From JADJOY01 sp016713535 [NCBI: Deltaproteobacteria bacterium] (GTDB lineage: Bacteria > JADJOY01), in the NCBI GenBank assembly GCA_016713535.1, contig JADJOY010000003.1:486651-543888 (forward strand): a DNA stretch of 57,238 nt. The letters are read 5' to 3'. The notes beneath the pieces were generated by a model. That model worked only from the letters and a program-made list of their open reading frames with translations, was not told where the DNA came from and ran no database searches. The position numbers and the translations under genes are program-made. The stretch's first letter is position 1; the number at the start of each line of letters is the position of its first letter. Positions 17,443 to 26,125 of the stretch are shown here, piece by piece.

Positions 17443-18498
17443 TGCGCGACGTCGCCATCGTTTCCTTCGCTCAGTCGCCGAGTATCCGGCGCGAGCCGGC
17501 CCGCAACGACGTCGAGATGCTGATGCCGGTGATCGCCGAGGCCCTCGAGCGCTCGAAGGTGAAGCGCGACCGGGTCGGCTTCTGGTGCTCGGGCTCGACC
17601 GACTTCCTGACCGGTCAGCCGTTCTCGTTCGTCGGCGCGCTCGATGCCGTGGGTGCCTGGCCGCCGATCTCCGAGAGCCACGTCGAGATGGACGGCGCGT
17701 GGGCGCTCTACGAGGCCTGGATCCGCATGCAGCACGAGAACCTCGACGCGGCGGTGGTGTACGCGTTCGGGCGCTCGTCGCTGGGACCGGTGCCGGACGT
17801 GATGTGCATGCAGCTCGATCCGTACGTCTTGACGCCGCTCTGGCCGGACGCGGTGAGCCTCGCGGCGCTGCAGGCGCGCGCGTACCTCGAGGCGAGCGGC
17901 AAGACCGAGCGTGATCTGGCCGAAGTGGCGATCCGCAACCGCAGGAACGCCAAGGCCAATCCGAACGCGCAGGTGAAGGGGTGACTCGGACGTCGAGACC
18001 CTCCTCGCCGAGCCCTACATCGCCTCGCCGCTGCGCGCTCACGACTGCCCGCCGATCTCGGACGCGTGCGCGGTCGTGGTCCTCGCCGCCGGCGACTACG
18101 CCCGCGAGGTGTGCAAGCGGCCGGCGTGGATCCGCGGAATCGACCACCGCATCGAGGCACAGTACCCGGGGGCCCGCGATCTCACGAAGTCGTCCTCGAC
18201 GGCGATCGCCGCCGAGAAGGCCGGCGTGGGCAAGGGCGGCGTGGACGTCGCCGAGGTCTACGCGCCGTTCACACACCAGGAGCTGATCGTCCTCGATGCG
18301 CTGAAGCTGCCGGCGGGGGCCGAGGTGAACCCCTCGGGTGGCGCTCTCGCCGCGCACCCGATCATGTCGGCCGGTCTCATCCGCATGGGGGAGGTCGCGA
18401 GCCGGATCCACGCGGGCGAGGCGCGGCGCGGCGTGGCGCACGCCACGTCCGGTCCCTGTCTGCAGCAGAACCTGGTGTGCGTGCTGGAGGGTGCGTGA
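17442..18498 (+). CDS. Thiolase-like lipid-transfer protein (Ltp4-like), frame broken once
   Basis: The protein belongs to the SCP2/nonspecific lipid-transfer thiolase family and has about 350 residues. It shows CSGSTDFLTGQPFSFV and HVEMDGAWALYEAW. In the second motif the normal nucleophilic Cys position reads Glu, so classical thiolysis is unlikely. The frame changes near 17980 in a GGGG run. The rest continues through DCPPISDACAVVVLA and VYAPFTHQELI to HATSGPCLQQN. Family members of this type (Ltp3, Ltp4) sit in the mycobacterial sterol regulon, and the related Ltp2 catalyses retro-aldol cleavage. Start and stop overlap both neighbours as TGATG, so the operon is tightly coupled. Confidence 0.75.
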
Positions 18499-19655
18499 TG
18501 AGCAACGCGTGCGCGATCGTCGGCATCGGCCAGACCAAATACGACACCAAGCGCATCGACGTCTCGCTCGCGGGGCTGGTGCGCGAAGCGGCCGTCCGCG
18601 CCCTCGAGGACGCGGGGCTCACGTTCCGCGACATCGACGCCGTGGTGCTGGGCAAGGCGCCCGACACCTTCGAAGGCGTGATGATGCCGGAGCTCTACCT
18701 CGCCGACGCCCTGGGTGCGCTCGGCAAGCCGATGATGCGGGTGCACACCGCGGGCAGCGTGGGCGGTTCGACGGCGATCGTGGTGGCGAGCCTGATCCAG
18801 GCCGGCATTCACGAGCGCGTGCTCACGGTCGCGTTCGAGAAGCAGAGCGAGTCGAACGCGATGTGGGCGCTCTCGCCCCGCATCCCGCTCCAGCCCACCG
18901 TGGTGTTCGGCGCGGGCGGCTACTTCGCGCCGCTCATCCGTGCCTACATCCGCCGCTCGGGCGCGCCCGAGAACACCGGCGTGCTGGTCGCGCTCAAGGA
19001 TCGCCAGAACGCCAACAGGAACCCGTTCGCGCACCTGCAGATGCCCGGTGTCACGTACGACGACATCGCCAACTCGCCGATGTTGTGGGACCCGATCCGC
19101 TACCACGAGACCTGCCCGTCGTCGGACGGCGCGGTGGCGATGGTGATGACGACCGAGAGCCTCGCGAAGAAGGCGCCCACGCGCCCCGCGTGGGTCCACG
19201 CCACCGCGATGCGCAGTGAGCCCACCGCCTTCGCCGGCCGCGATCAGGTGAACCCGCAAGCGGGCAAGGACTGCGCGAAGGCGCTCTATGCCCAGGCCGG
19301 GATCACCGACCCGATGGCGCAGATCGACGTCGCCGAGATCTACGTGCCGTTCTCGTGGTTCGAGCCGATGTGGCTCGAGAACCTGGGGATAACGCCCGAG
19401 AACGAGGGCTGGAAGCCGGTCCAGGAAGGCGCGACCGCCCTCGGCGGCAAGCTGCCGATCAACTGCTCGGGCGGCGTCCTCTCGTCCAACCCGATCGGCG
19501 CGTCCGGCATGATCCGCTTCGCCGAGGCGGCGATGCAGGTCCGCGGCCAGGCGGGCGAGCACCAGGTCGACGGTGCCAAGATCGCCCTCGGCCACGCCTA
19601 CGGCGGCGGCTCGCAGTTCTTCTCGATGTGGATCGTGGGCTCCGAGAAGCCGTGA
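18498..19655 (+). CDS. Thiolase-like lipid-transfer protein (Ltp3-like)
   Basis: This is a 385-residue SCP2-type thiolase-fold protein. It opens with CAIVGIGQTKYDTKRID and carries VHTAGSVGGSTAIV where thiolases have the active Cys, so the nucleophile is absent. Later motifs are CPSSDGAVAMVM, NCSGGVLSSNPIGASG and GHAYGGGSQFF. It is most like Ltp3-type proteins encoded next to DUF35 and Ltp4 in mycobacteria. With its upstream partner it probably forms a heteromer that cleaves or shuttles a sterol side-chain acyl-CoA. This role is inferred from context. Start and preceding stop overlap as TGATG. Confidence 0.8.
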   Translation: MSNACAIVGIGQTKYDTKRIDVSLAGLVREAAVRALEDAGLTFRDIDAVVLGKAPDTFEGVMMPELYLADALGALGKPMMRVHTAGSVGGSTAIVVASLIQAGIHERVLTVAFEKQSESNAMWALSPRIPLQPTVVFGAGGYFAPLIRAYIRRSGAPENTGVLVALKDRQNANRNPFAHLQMPGVTYDDIANSPMLWDPIRYHETCPSSDGAVAMVMTTESLAKKAPTRPAWVHATAMRSEPTAFAGRDQVNPQAGKDCAKALYAQAGITDPMAQIDVAEIYVPFSWFEPMWLENLGITPENEGWKPVQEGATALGGKLPINCSGGVLSSNPIGASGMIRFAEAAMQVRGQAGEHQVDGAKIALGHAYGGGSQFFSMWIVGSEKP

Positions 19656-19668
19656 GGGCGTGAACCAC

Positions 19669-21294
19669 ATGCCGGCGACGCAATACAACTTCGCGGACCT
19701 GTTCGAGTCGATCGTCGACGGGCTGCCTGACAACGAAGCGCTCGTCGTCGACGGCACCAAGCGCTTCACCTACGCCCAGCTCGAGAAGCGGGTCAACCGC
19801 CTCGCGCACGTGCTCCAGCGCGTGGGAGTGAAGGCCGGCGAGCACGTCGGCCTCTACCTCATGAACGGCAACGAGTACGTCGAGGGCATGCTCGCGGCGC
19901 TCAAGCTGCGCGCCGTGCCGATCAACGTGAACTACCGTTACGTCGAGGACGAGCTTCGCTACCTGATGAGCGACGCCGACCTCGTGGCGGTGATCCACGA
20001 GCGCCAGTTCGCGCCGCGTCTCGCGGCCATCCGGGGCGGGCTGCCGAAGCTGCGCGCGTGCCTCGCGGTCGAGGACGCTAGCGGCGCCGACCTCTCGGCC
20101 ACCGGCTCGCTCGACTACGAGAACGCGCTCGCGACCGCCTCGGACGAGCGCGACTTCGAGCCGCGCTCGCCCGACGACCTGTTCTTCATCTACACCGGCG
20201 GCACCACCGGCATGCCCAAGGGCGTGATGTGGCGTCACGAAGACCTCTTCTTCGCGGGGCTCGGCGGCGGCAATCCGGCGGGCCCGCCGGTCGAGAGCCC
20301 GGCGCAGCTCGTCGAGAACGCCAAGGAGCGCTACCACGCCACGATCTTCTCGGTGCCGCCGCTCATCCACGGCGCGGCGCAGCTCGCGGTGCTCATCACC
20401 TTCAACTGGGGTGACCGCGCGGTGCTGCTGACGAAGTTCGACGCCGCGAAGGTGTGGGAGCTGGTGCAGAACGAGAAGGTGAACTCGATCAACATCGTGG
20501 GCGACGCGATGGCGCGGCCCATGATCGAGGAGCTCGGTCGCGAGGGTGCCAGCTACGACGCCTCGTCGCTCTTCGTGCTCGCGTCGTCGGGGGCCGCGTT
20601 CTCGGACTCGGTGAAGGAAGAGTTCCGCCGCGTGCTCCCCAACCTCATGATGATGGACAACTTCGGCTCCTCGGAGACCGGCTCGCTCGGCATGAGCGGC
20701 GAGCGCGTCTCGGGACCCGACGCGAAGACCGGCATCCGCTTCATGATGAACGAGCGCGCCGCGGTCCTCGACGACGACGGCAAGCCCCTCGCGCCCGGCT
20801 CCGGCCTGGTGGGGCGGCTCGCGCTGCGCGGTCACATCCCCGTCGGCTACTACAAGGACGAGAAGAAGAGCGCCGCCACGTTCGTGACGCTGAACGGGGA
20901 GCGCTGGGTGATCGTCGGCGACCTCGGTACCGTCGAGGAAGACGGCCGCATCACGGTCTTCGGCCGCGGCTCGGTGTGCATCAACACCGGCGGCGAGAAG
21001 GTGTTCCCCGAGGAGGTCGAGATCGCGCTCAAGGCGCACGCCTCGATCTACGACTGCGTGGTGGTGGGAGTGCCCGACTCGCGCTGGGGCGAGCGGGTCG
21101 CGGCGATCGTCGAGCTACGGCCCGGGCACTCGCTCACGATGGCGGACCTCGACGTCCACGCGCGCAAGCACGTCGCCAGCTACAAGTGCCCGCGCGAGCT
21201 GCACCTCGTCGAGAAGCTGGTGCGCTCGCCCGCGGGCAAGCCCGACTATCCGTGGGCCAAGGCCCTCGCCACCTCCGGCAAGTACAAGGTCTGA
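19669..21294 (+). CDS. Acyl-CoA synthetase, FadD19-like (steroid side-chain CoA ligase)
   Basis: The adenylate-forming enzyme has 541 residues. The P-loop is YTGGTTGMPKGVMWRHED. Other signatures are NVNYRYVEDELRYL, PPLIHGAAQ, DNFGSSETG, GDLGTVEEDGRITVFGRGS and CINTGGEKVFPEEVE, and it ends PAGKPDYPWAK. These match mycobacterial FadD19, which activates cholestenoic acid after P450 oxidation. It lies 13 bp after the Ltp3-like gene, closing the operon, and is followed by tandem hairpins. A paralogue lies at 48035. Specificity for sterol acids over other branched acids is inferred. Confidence 0.88.
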   Translation: MPATQYNFADLFESIVDGLPDNEALVVDGTKRFTYAQLEKRVNRLAHVLQRVGVKAGEHVGLYLMNGNEYVEGMLAALKLRAVPINVNYRYVEDELRYLMSDADLVAVIHERQFAPRLAAIRGGLPKLRACLAVEDASGADLSATGSLDYENALATASDERDFEPRSPDDLFFIYTGGTTGMPKGVMWRHEDLFFAGLGGGNPAGPPVESPAQLVENAKERYHATIFSVPPLIHGAAQLAVLITFNWGDRAVLLTKFDAAKVWELVQNEKVNSINIVGDAMARPMIEELGREGASYDASSLFVLASSGAAFSDSVKEEFRRVLPNLMMMDNFGSSETGSLGMSGERVSGPDAKTGIRFMMNERAAVLDDDGKPLAPGSGLVGRLALRGHIPVGYYKDEKKSAATFVTLNGERWVIVGDLGTVEEDGRITVFGRGSVCINTGGEKVFPEEVEIALKAHASIYDCVVVGVPDSRWGERVAAIVELRPGHSLTMADLDVHARKHVASYKCPRELHLVEKLVRSPAGKPDYPWAKALATSGKYKV

Positions 21295-21316
21295 GCGACC
21301 GATCTGCTCCGATCGA

Positions 21317-21380
21317 GGGTCGTCGCTTCGTCGACGACCCCCAGGATCGGACGCTGGGGCGGCCGACGAAGCGGCCGCCC
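21317..21380. terminator. Tandem hairpins ending the Rieske-FadD operon
   Basis: The first stem is GGGTCGTCG / CGACGACCC with a 6-base loop. The second is GGGCGGCCG / CGGCCGCCC with a 6-base loop. Both are perfect 9-bp stems between convergent genes. The second is also a class I repeat of this window. Confidence 0.55.
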
Positions 21381-21431
21381 TCCAGGCCGATCGCGACTCT
21401 GGATCCCTGCGACGTGCCGCCCGCGCTCACC

Positions 21432-22571
21432 TCACGGCTTGTCGGCGTCGGCGCCGTATTCGCGGTGGATCTCGGTCCGCACCGCCTCGATCAGCGCCGG
21501 GAAGTCGGCCGGTGTGACCACGGCGGACTCCCGGGGGAACGGGAAGCTCTTGGGCAGCCGTGCCCGGTCCATGTGGAGCTCGAGCTCGTAGAGGCCCGCG
21601 AGCGAGCCGCCCGTGACAGGATCGGTGCTCGGCACCTCGAGACCCTCCGGGGGCTCCTTGGCGCTCTCGCCGCAGCTCGCTGGCGGCTGCGGCACGCGCC
21701 ACGGCGTGACGCGGTCGGGCCCCCATTCGAGGTTCCGGCGCCTGGTCACGTTCGGGTCCGGTAGGACCTTGGTGCGATCCCACCACGTGCCGTCGGTGCC
21801 GTCGAACGCCGCGCGGGTGTCGGCGACGCTGCTGACCGCGAGGCGCGCGAGCGTCGCGCGGATCGTCGCGGTGACGCTCTCGTCGTAGGGGTGCGCGCTC
21901 AGCACCGCCTCGCGCCCGACGTAGGTGCCGAGCAGGTTCGAGTAGTTGTCCTCGGGCGAGAAGGCCGAGACCTTCTCCGAGATCGCCGAGAAGGTCGACA
22001 CGTCGTACCAGCTCGTGACCTCGTGCATGACCGAGAGCTGATAGGCGATGCGCTGCGCGAGGGCGAGGGAGCGCGCGAGCGCCTTCGGACCATCGGCTGG
22101 CTCGAGCTCGCGCAGGGTGAGGTGCGCCGTCCCGGCGTCGCACGGCAGCACGATCGGCGCCGCATGCGCCGGCGTGCGCCGGATGCGCGCGGAGAGGTAG
22201 GCCGTCCAGTCCGCGAAGTCGCTGACGTGCGCCACGTCGACGAAGCCGCCGCGGCACGTGTACGCGAGGCCGTAGGTCTCCGCGAGCAGCTCGCCGACCT
22301 CCTGCAGGCTTCCCTTCGACACGTACGCGTGGGGGGCCAGTTTCTCGGGGCTGGTGATGTTCTCGAGGTGCAGCGTGAGCGGGATCGGCGGCATCGCCGC
22401 GGCGAGCCCGTAGCCGAACGAGCAGCACAGCCGCTCGCGGGGAGTCCGCGCGAGCTCGTCCTCGGTGAGGTCGGTGGCGTGTGCGGGGATGCGGGCGTCC
22501 GCCGCGAGCGCCGCGAGCGCGAGCCCGGCGAGCCGCCCTCGCCGCGAGCGGCCGGTGAGGGTGTGCTTCAC
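21432..22571 (-). CDS. DUF4056-family exported protein
   Basis: The protein has about 379 residues. It starts at GTG 22571, which overlaps the stop of the upstream GMC fragment (GTGA). The N-terminus has Arg residues and a hydrophobic stretch (LAGLALAALAADA), a likely export signal. The body shows the DUF4056 pattern: RLCCSFGYGL, LENITSPEKL, YTCRGGFVDVAHVSDFADW and a later YDVSTFSAISEKVSAF. The biochemical role of this family is unknown; I recall members being predicted as envelope or lipoproteins. It is convergent with the FadD19-like gene. Confidence 0.7.
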   Translation of the reverse strand: MKHTLTGRSRRGRLAGLALAALAADARIPAHATDLTEDELARTPRERLCCSFGYGLAAAMPPIPLTLHLENITSPEKLAPHAYVSKGSLQEVGELLAETYGLAYTCRGGFVDVAHVSDFADWTAYLSARIRRTPAHAAPIVLPCDAGTAHLTLRELEPADGPKALARSLALAQRIAYQLSVMHEVTSWYDVSTFSAISEKVSAFSPEDNYSNLLGTYVGREAVLSAHPYDESVTATIRATLARLAVSSVADTRAAFDGTDGTWWDRTKVLPDPNVTRRRNLEWGPDRVTPWRVPQPPASCGESAKEPPEGLEVPSTDPVTGGSLAGLYELELHMDRARLPKSFPFPRESAVVTPADFPALIEAVRTEIHREYGADADKP

Positions 22572-22849
22572 GGCTCGCCGCGCCCGCCGCGCTCGCGAAT
22601 GCTGCGCGCGACACGGATCGCCAACGCCACCATCGTCGGCGTCGGACTGGTGCTGCCGATGGTCGCGACGAGCGCCGTCTCCGAGACGAACAGGTTCTCG
22701 AGCCCGTGCACGCGCCCCCCTGGGTCGGTGACGCTGATCTCGGGATCGGTGCCCATGCGCAGCCTGCCGGCCGGGCGATAGCAGGAATCGCGATCCGGCC
22801 AGGTGCGCTCCGGCAGTGACGCGCGCGCGGCGGTGCGCGGGTTGTCCAT
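22568..22849 (-). pseudogene. C-terminal remnant of a GMC oxidoreductase
   Basis: Only about 90 residues remain. They carry the GMC C-terminal pattern: PAGRLRMGTDPEISVTDPGG, VHGLENLFVSETALV and STSPTPTMVALAIRVARSI. The FAD-binding N-terminus expected for this family (usually 500 residues or more) is missing, because a divergent gene begins about 125 bp upstream. It still starts at an ATG and is coupled to the DUF4056 gene by GTGA, so it may be translated only to feed that gene. Confidence 0.65.
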
Positions 22850-22974
22850 GAAATTGCGCTCTACGACGGGTCACGGAGAGGCGAGGCGGCGGAGCCTACG
22901 TACGGGCCGGAAGCTTCGAACGGGAACGCTGTCGGGCGGTCGCCTCGATCGCGGCGTGTGCTATTCCGCAGGAA

Positions 22975-23853
22975 GTGTCCGAGCCGATGATCTCGCCAAG
23001 AGTAGTCAACGACGCGCTGTCCGCGAAGGGTGCCGAGGCCGAGCGGCCCGGCGAGGTTCCCAGGGCGGAGGCGCCGTTGGCAAATCCCGGCGACGATGCG
23101 CACACCGTCGCCGAGTTCCTGGCCGCGGGCCTGGCCACGCGCCACGGCGCGCGCTGGCTCGGCGGCGCGCGGCGGCCGCCGCTTCCGTGCCGCGCGGGAT
23201 CGCCGTTGATTCGCGCGTTCGCCGAACGGCGGCTCTTCCAGGTGGGTGACGCGGTGCCCGCGGCGCTGACGGCGTGGGCCGACGGCGAGCGCCGCGTGGT
23301 GCTGCTGCGATCGCAGCCGAGCCCGCGCGAGATGCTGCGGCTGCAGGCGCGCGGCTGGCGCTGCGTTTCGCTCCTGCCCGAGGGTTCCGACACCGGCCGC
23401 CACGCCGACGTCGTCGACTTCGCGATCCACGACCTCTGCCACCTCGAGAAGTTCGCGGCGCCCGAGCACCACCGAGCACAGGTGGGCTTCTTCGCGCTCC
23501 TCGACCGCGCGCTCGACGACCCGCGCTGGGGCCAGATCGAGTCGGGGCTCGACGCGGCCTGGGGGCCCGACCGCGACTACGTGCTCGCCGACATGAACGG
23601 CCACGCCGTGTACCTGTTCGTGGCGCTCAAGCGAAAGCTCTGGCTCGCGCAGCGGCGGGCGTTCCCGAGCCTTGAGACGGCGGCGCGGCGCGCCCACGAG
23701 ACCCTCTTCGACCTCCTCGAGCTCGAGGGAGCTGCGCGAGAGGCGGCGGCCGCGATCGGCGCCAAGGGCAGCCTCCCGGACGGCCTCGCCGCGCTCGTCG
23801 CCCACCTCGAGGGCGCGGGGCGGGGAGTGCCGGACGAGGCGCTCGCGCGGTAG
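22975..23853 (+). CDS. Conserved hypothetical protein with an HDxxH motif
   Basis: The protein has about 292 residues and I do not recognise its family. It has a helical domain with VVDFAIHDLCHLEKFAAPEH. The HDLCH and the later His-His pair look like a possible metal site. Further on it has YVLADMNGHAVYLFVALKRK and a charged helical C-terminus. GTG 22975 and ATG 22987 are both possible starts. The AGGAAG site is too close to the GTG but sits about 12 bases from the ATG, so the later start may be correct. It is divergent from the GMC remnant. Confidence 0.6.
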   Translation: MSEPMISPRVVNDALSAKGAEAERPGEVPRAEAPLANPGDDAHTVAEFLAAGLATRHGARWLGGARRPPLPCRAGSPLIRAFAERRLFQVGDAVPAALTAWADGERRVVLLRSQPSPREMLRLQARGWRCVSLLPEGSDTGRHADVVDFAIHDLCHLEKFAAPEHHRAQVGFFALLDRALDDPRWGQIESGLDAAWGPDRDYVLADMNGHAVYLFVALKRKLWLAQRRAFPSLETAARRAHETLFDLLELEGAAREAAAAIGAKGSLPDGLAALVAHLEGAGRGVPDEALAR

Positions 23854-23883
23854 CGCAGGGCGGCCGATCGCCGTTCGAGCTCG

Positions 23884-23906
23884 TAGGGGCGGCCGCGAGG
23901 CCGCCC
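23884..23906 (+). repeat. Class I REP-like palindrome
   Basis: A TAGGGGCGGCC arm pairs with GGCCGCCC around a GCGA loop. It is one of at least ten similar intergenic palindromes in this window that carry GTAG or CTAC at one foot. Confidence 0.6.
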
Positions 23907-23944
23907 GGGATCGGGTTCGAGCGGCACCGCGCGTGTCCCCGCTG

Positions 23945-24555
23945 CTACGTCGCGAGCTGGCGCCCGCCGCTACGTCGCGGGCTCGCTCTTACTCGAGTGG
24001 CTGGCTCGGGGGCGTAGTCGCCGTCGAACTCGACGGACCACGTGGCGCCGCGGTCCTTCGACGACTCCAGAGCTGACGGACGTGGCGGTCGGCGCGCGGC
24101 TTCCAGGTGACGCGGTTGCGGACGGTCTGGCCGGCGGCGTCGGTCTGGTCGCCTTCCAGCACCATCGCGCCGTCGCGGACGCCGCCCTCGAGGCGAAGCG
24201 GGCTGCCGTGGTTGTCGATCCAGGTCTGCGACCAGCGCTTGGTGACGCCGTCGTAGAAGTTGAGCGAGGTGCCGCGCCCGCCGCGGGCACCCGTCCAGTG
24301 CTCCGTGACCGCGCAGCCGTCGAGGATCGCCTCGATGGTGTTGTGGCCGGCGAGGCTGCCGTCGGGGAGGTGGACCTCCCAGGTGCCCAGCCAGAAGTCG
24401 AACTGCCGGTATTCGGCGGTCGCGCAGTCCTTGGGCTTGGGTGTGGATGTGGGTGCGGGCGAGGATTGCGCCGCCACGTCCTCGGCCTGCGCGAGAGCGG
24501 CGGTCAGGATCAGCGCGGCAACGGATCGTGCAGCATGGAGCAGTGGGCGGGTCAT
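23945..24555 (-). CDS. Secreted DUF1579-like protein, frame broken near the C-terminus
   Basis: The protein has about 200 residues. A signal peptide (LLHAARSVAALILTAALAQA) ends at about residue 25. The body shows QFDFWLGTWEVHLPDG, TEHWTGARGG, LNFYDGVTKRWSQTWIDNHG and EGGVRDGAMVLEG, a pattern of small beta-barrel, lipocalin-like extracytoplasmic proteins. The frame changes near 24070; the continued sequence DRGATWSVEFDGDY ends at 23945. Its ATG overlaps the stop of the PhoD-like gene as ATGA, so the two are co-transcribed. The ligand is unknown. Confidence 0.6.
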
Positions 24556-25676
24556 GGCGTCCTCGGCGGCGCGCTCGCCGCGAGCGTGCCGAGCGGTACA
24601 CGGTGGAAGAAGGCGACCTCGCCGCGGTCGTCGCGGATGGCGAGGGTGACGAGCGGATCGGCGGCGCTCCAGTCGACCTCGATCGTGCCGAAGTTGGCGC
24701 CGAAGAAGGCGTCGCCGACGCGGTGGCGGTTGAGCTCCCACGACCACGGGCGCGGCGAGTTGAGCGACGAGGTGGTGAGGTCGAGGAGCGGGTAGCCGAG
24801 CGGGTTCGCGGTGCGCGCCCCGGTGAGCGGATCGACGACGCCTGCGCCGGGAAGGAGGGAGAGCTCGGCGTCGTGACGGTCACCGGAGACGATCACCAGC
24901 CCGCTCGCATGCGTCCTGGCGACGAGCGCGAGCAGCCGCTCGCGCTCGGCGGGGAAGTTCATCCACTTCTCCCAGCCGTGGTCCTCGGCGAGCACCTGGA
25001 TCGAGGACACCAGCACCCGCAGCCGCGCGGGCTTGCCGAGCTCACCCTCGAGCCACGCCCACTGTGCCTCTCCGAGGATCGTGGCGCCAGGGGCCGCGGT
25101 CGGCTGGTAAGGCCCACCTCGGCCGTCTCCGGGCTCGGCCTCCCGGGTGCGGGGCGTGAGCGAACCGCGGAACCAGCGGGTGTCGAGGAGGATCACCTGG
25201 ACGCGGCGCTCGGGCGGGCCGACCGCGTACGACTCGTACACACCGTCGCGGGAGCGGCGTGGCGAGCCGGCGGGCTCGCCGAGGAAGTCGAGGAGCGCGC
25301 GCTTCGACTCCGCGCGCGCGGGGAAATCGGCGCCCGCGTCGTCCTCGCCGTAGTCGTGGTCGTCCCAGGTCGCGAGGACGCGCGTGCTCGCGCGCAGCGC
25401 CTGGAAGCCGGGATCGGACGCGAGGTAGCCGTACGCGGCGCGGATCACCGCCGGGTCGGTGCTGTCGGCGTAGACGTTGTCGCCGAGGAGCACGAGCGCC
25501 TCGGGGCGAAAGCCGCGGATCGCGTCCCACACCGGCGCCGGGCGGCCCTGCTTGAAGCACGAGCCGAAGGCGAGGCGAGTGCTGGCCGGTGGCGCGGAGT
25601 CGGCGGCGTGGGCGTGGGCCGCGCCGACGAGCGCGAGCGCGGCGACGAGGGCAAGGGTCGGTCGACAGCGGTGCAT
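24552..25676 (-). CDS. PhoD-like alkaline phosphatase/phosphodiesterase, exported
   Basis: The protein has 374 residues with a signal peptide ending at AHA, at about residue 24. The metallophosphatase core of the PhoD family is clear: RLAFGSCFKQG, LVLLGDNVYAD, ATWDDHDYGEDDAG, VILLDTRWFRG, LVSSIQVLAEDHGW with KWMNFPAER, and IVSGDRHDAE. The Asp, Asn and His residues in these blocks bind the metals. Such enzymes release phosphate from esters in the periplasm. The start at 25676 puts the hydrophobic leader first. Upstream DNA holds repeats rather than a clear promoter. Confidence 0.87.
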   Translation of the reverse strand: MHRCRPTLALVAALALVGAAHAHAADSAPPASTRLAFGSCFKQGRPAPVWDAIRGFRPEALVLLGDNVYADSTDPAVIRAAYGYLASDPGFQALRASTRVLATWDDHDYGEDDAGADFPARAESKRALLDFLGEPAGSPRRSRDGVYESYAVGPPERRVQVILLDTRWFRGSLTPRTREAEPGDGRGGPYQPTAAPGATILGEAQWAWLEGELGKPARLRVLVSSIQVLAEDHGWEKWMNFPAERERLLALVARTHASGLVIVSGDRHDAELSLLPGAGVVDPLTGARTANPLGYPLLDLTTSSLNSPRPWSWELNRHRVGDAFFGANFGTIEVDWSAADPLVTLAIRDDRGEVAFFHRVPLGTLAASAPPRTP

Positions 25677-25770
25677 CGGGCGCCTCCAGCGAGGCCGGGA
25701 GTACAGCAGGAGGGCGTGCAGGAGGTCGGCACGAGGCGCCACCGTTGGTCGCTGGCGGTTGCGGCTCGTC

Positions 25771-25878
25771 GGGGCGGCCGCGAGGCCGCCCTCGAGGTGG
25801 AGCGATCGGCCCCGGTCGTTTCGCTCCTGGGGACGCCGGCCGAGCTCGACTTCGGGCGGGCGCGGGGCCCGCCCCTAC
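25771..25878 (+). repeat. Two class I REP-like palindromes
   Basis: The first is GGGCGGCC / GGCCGCCC with a GCGA loop at 25772-25791. The second is GGGCGGGC / GCCCGCCC with a 5-base loop at 25854-25874, followed by CTAC. They form part of a 450-bp gene-free stretch (25677-26125). Confidence 0.6.
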
Positions 25879-25949
25879 GAGACCGGGCGTGGTGGTCCCG
25901 GCGATCACGGCATCGCCACGTCGGCGCGGGGCGCCCCTCTCCACTCGCG

Positions 25950-26121
25950 ACGATCGACGCGGGGCGCCTCACCGCCCACGACGATCGCGGCATCGACGCG
26001 AAGGGGCGGGGCGCCTCTCCGCCTGCGACGATCGCGGCATCGACGCGTAGGGGCGGGGCGCCTCTCCGCCTGCGACGATCGCGGCATCGACGCGTAGAAG
26101 GGGCGGGGCCGGTCCCCGCCC
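25950..26121 (+). repeat. Short tandem array, ~47-bp unit, about three copies, plus a palindrome
   Basis: Copies starting ACGATCGCGGCATCGACGCG lie at 25981, 26028 and 26075. A shorter degenerate copy begins at 25950. The array ends in the class I hairpin GGGCGGGG / CCCCGCCC at 26101-26121, next to the stop of the thioesterase gene. Confidence 0.75.
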
Positions 26122-26125
26122 GCGC

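Noticed and set aside
17982-18498. Independent small thiolase gene starting after 17984
   Set aside because: It is the C-terminal part of the thiolase-like gene that begins at 17442. The break lies in a GGGG run and no start signal precedes it.
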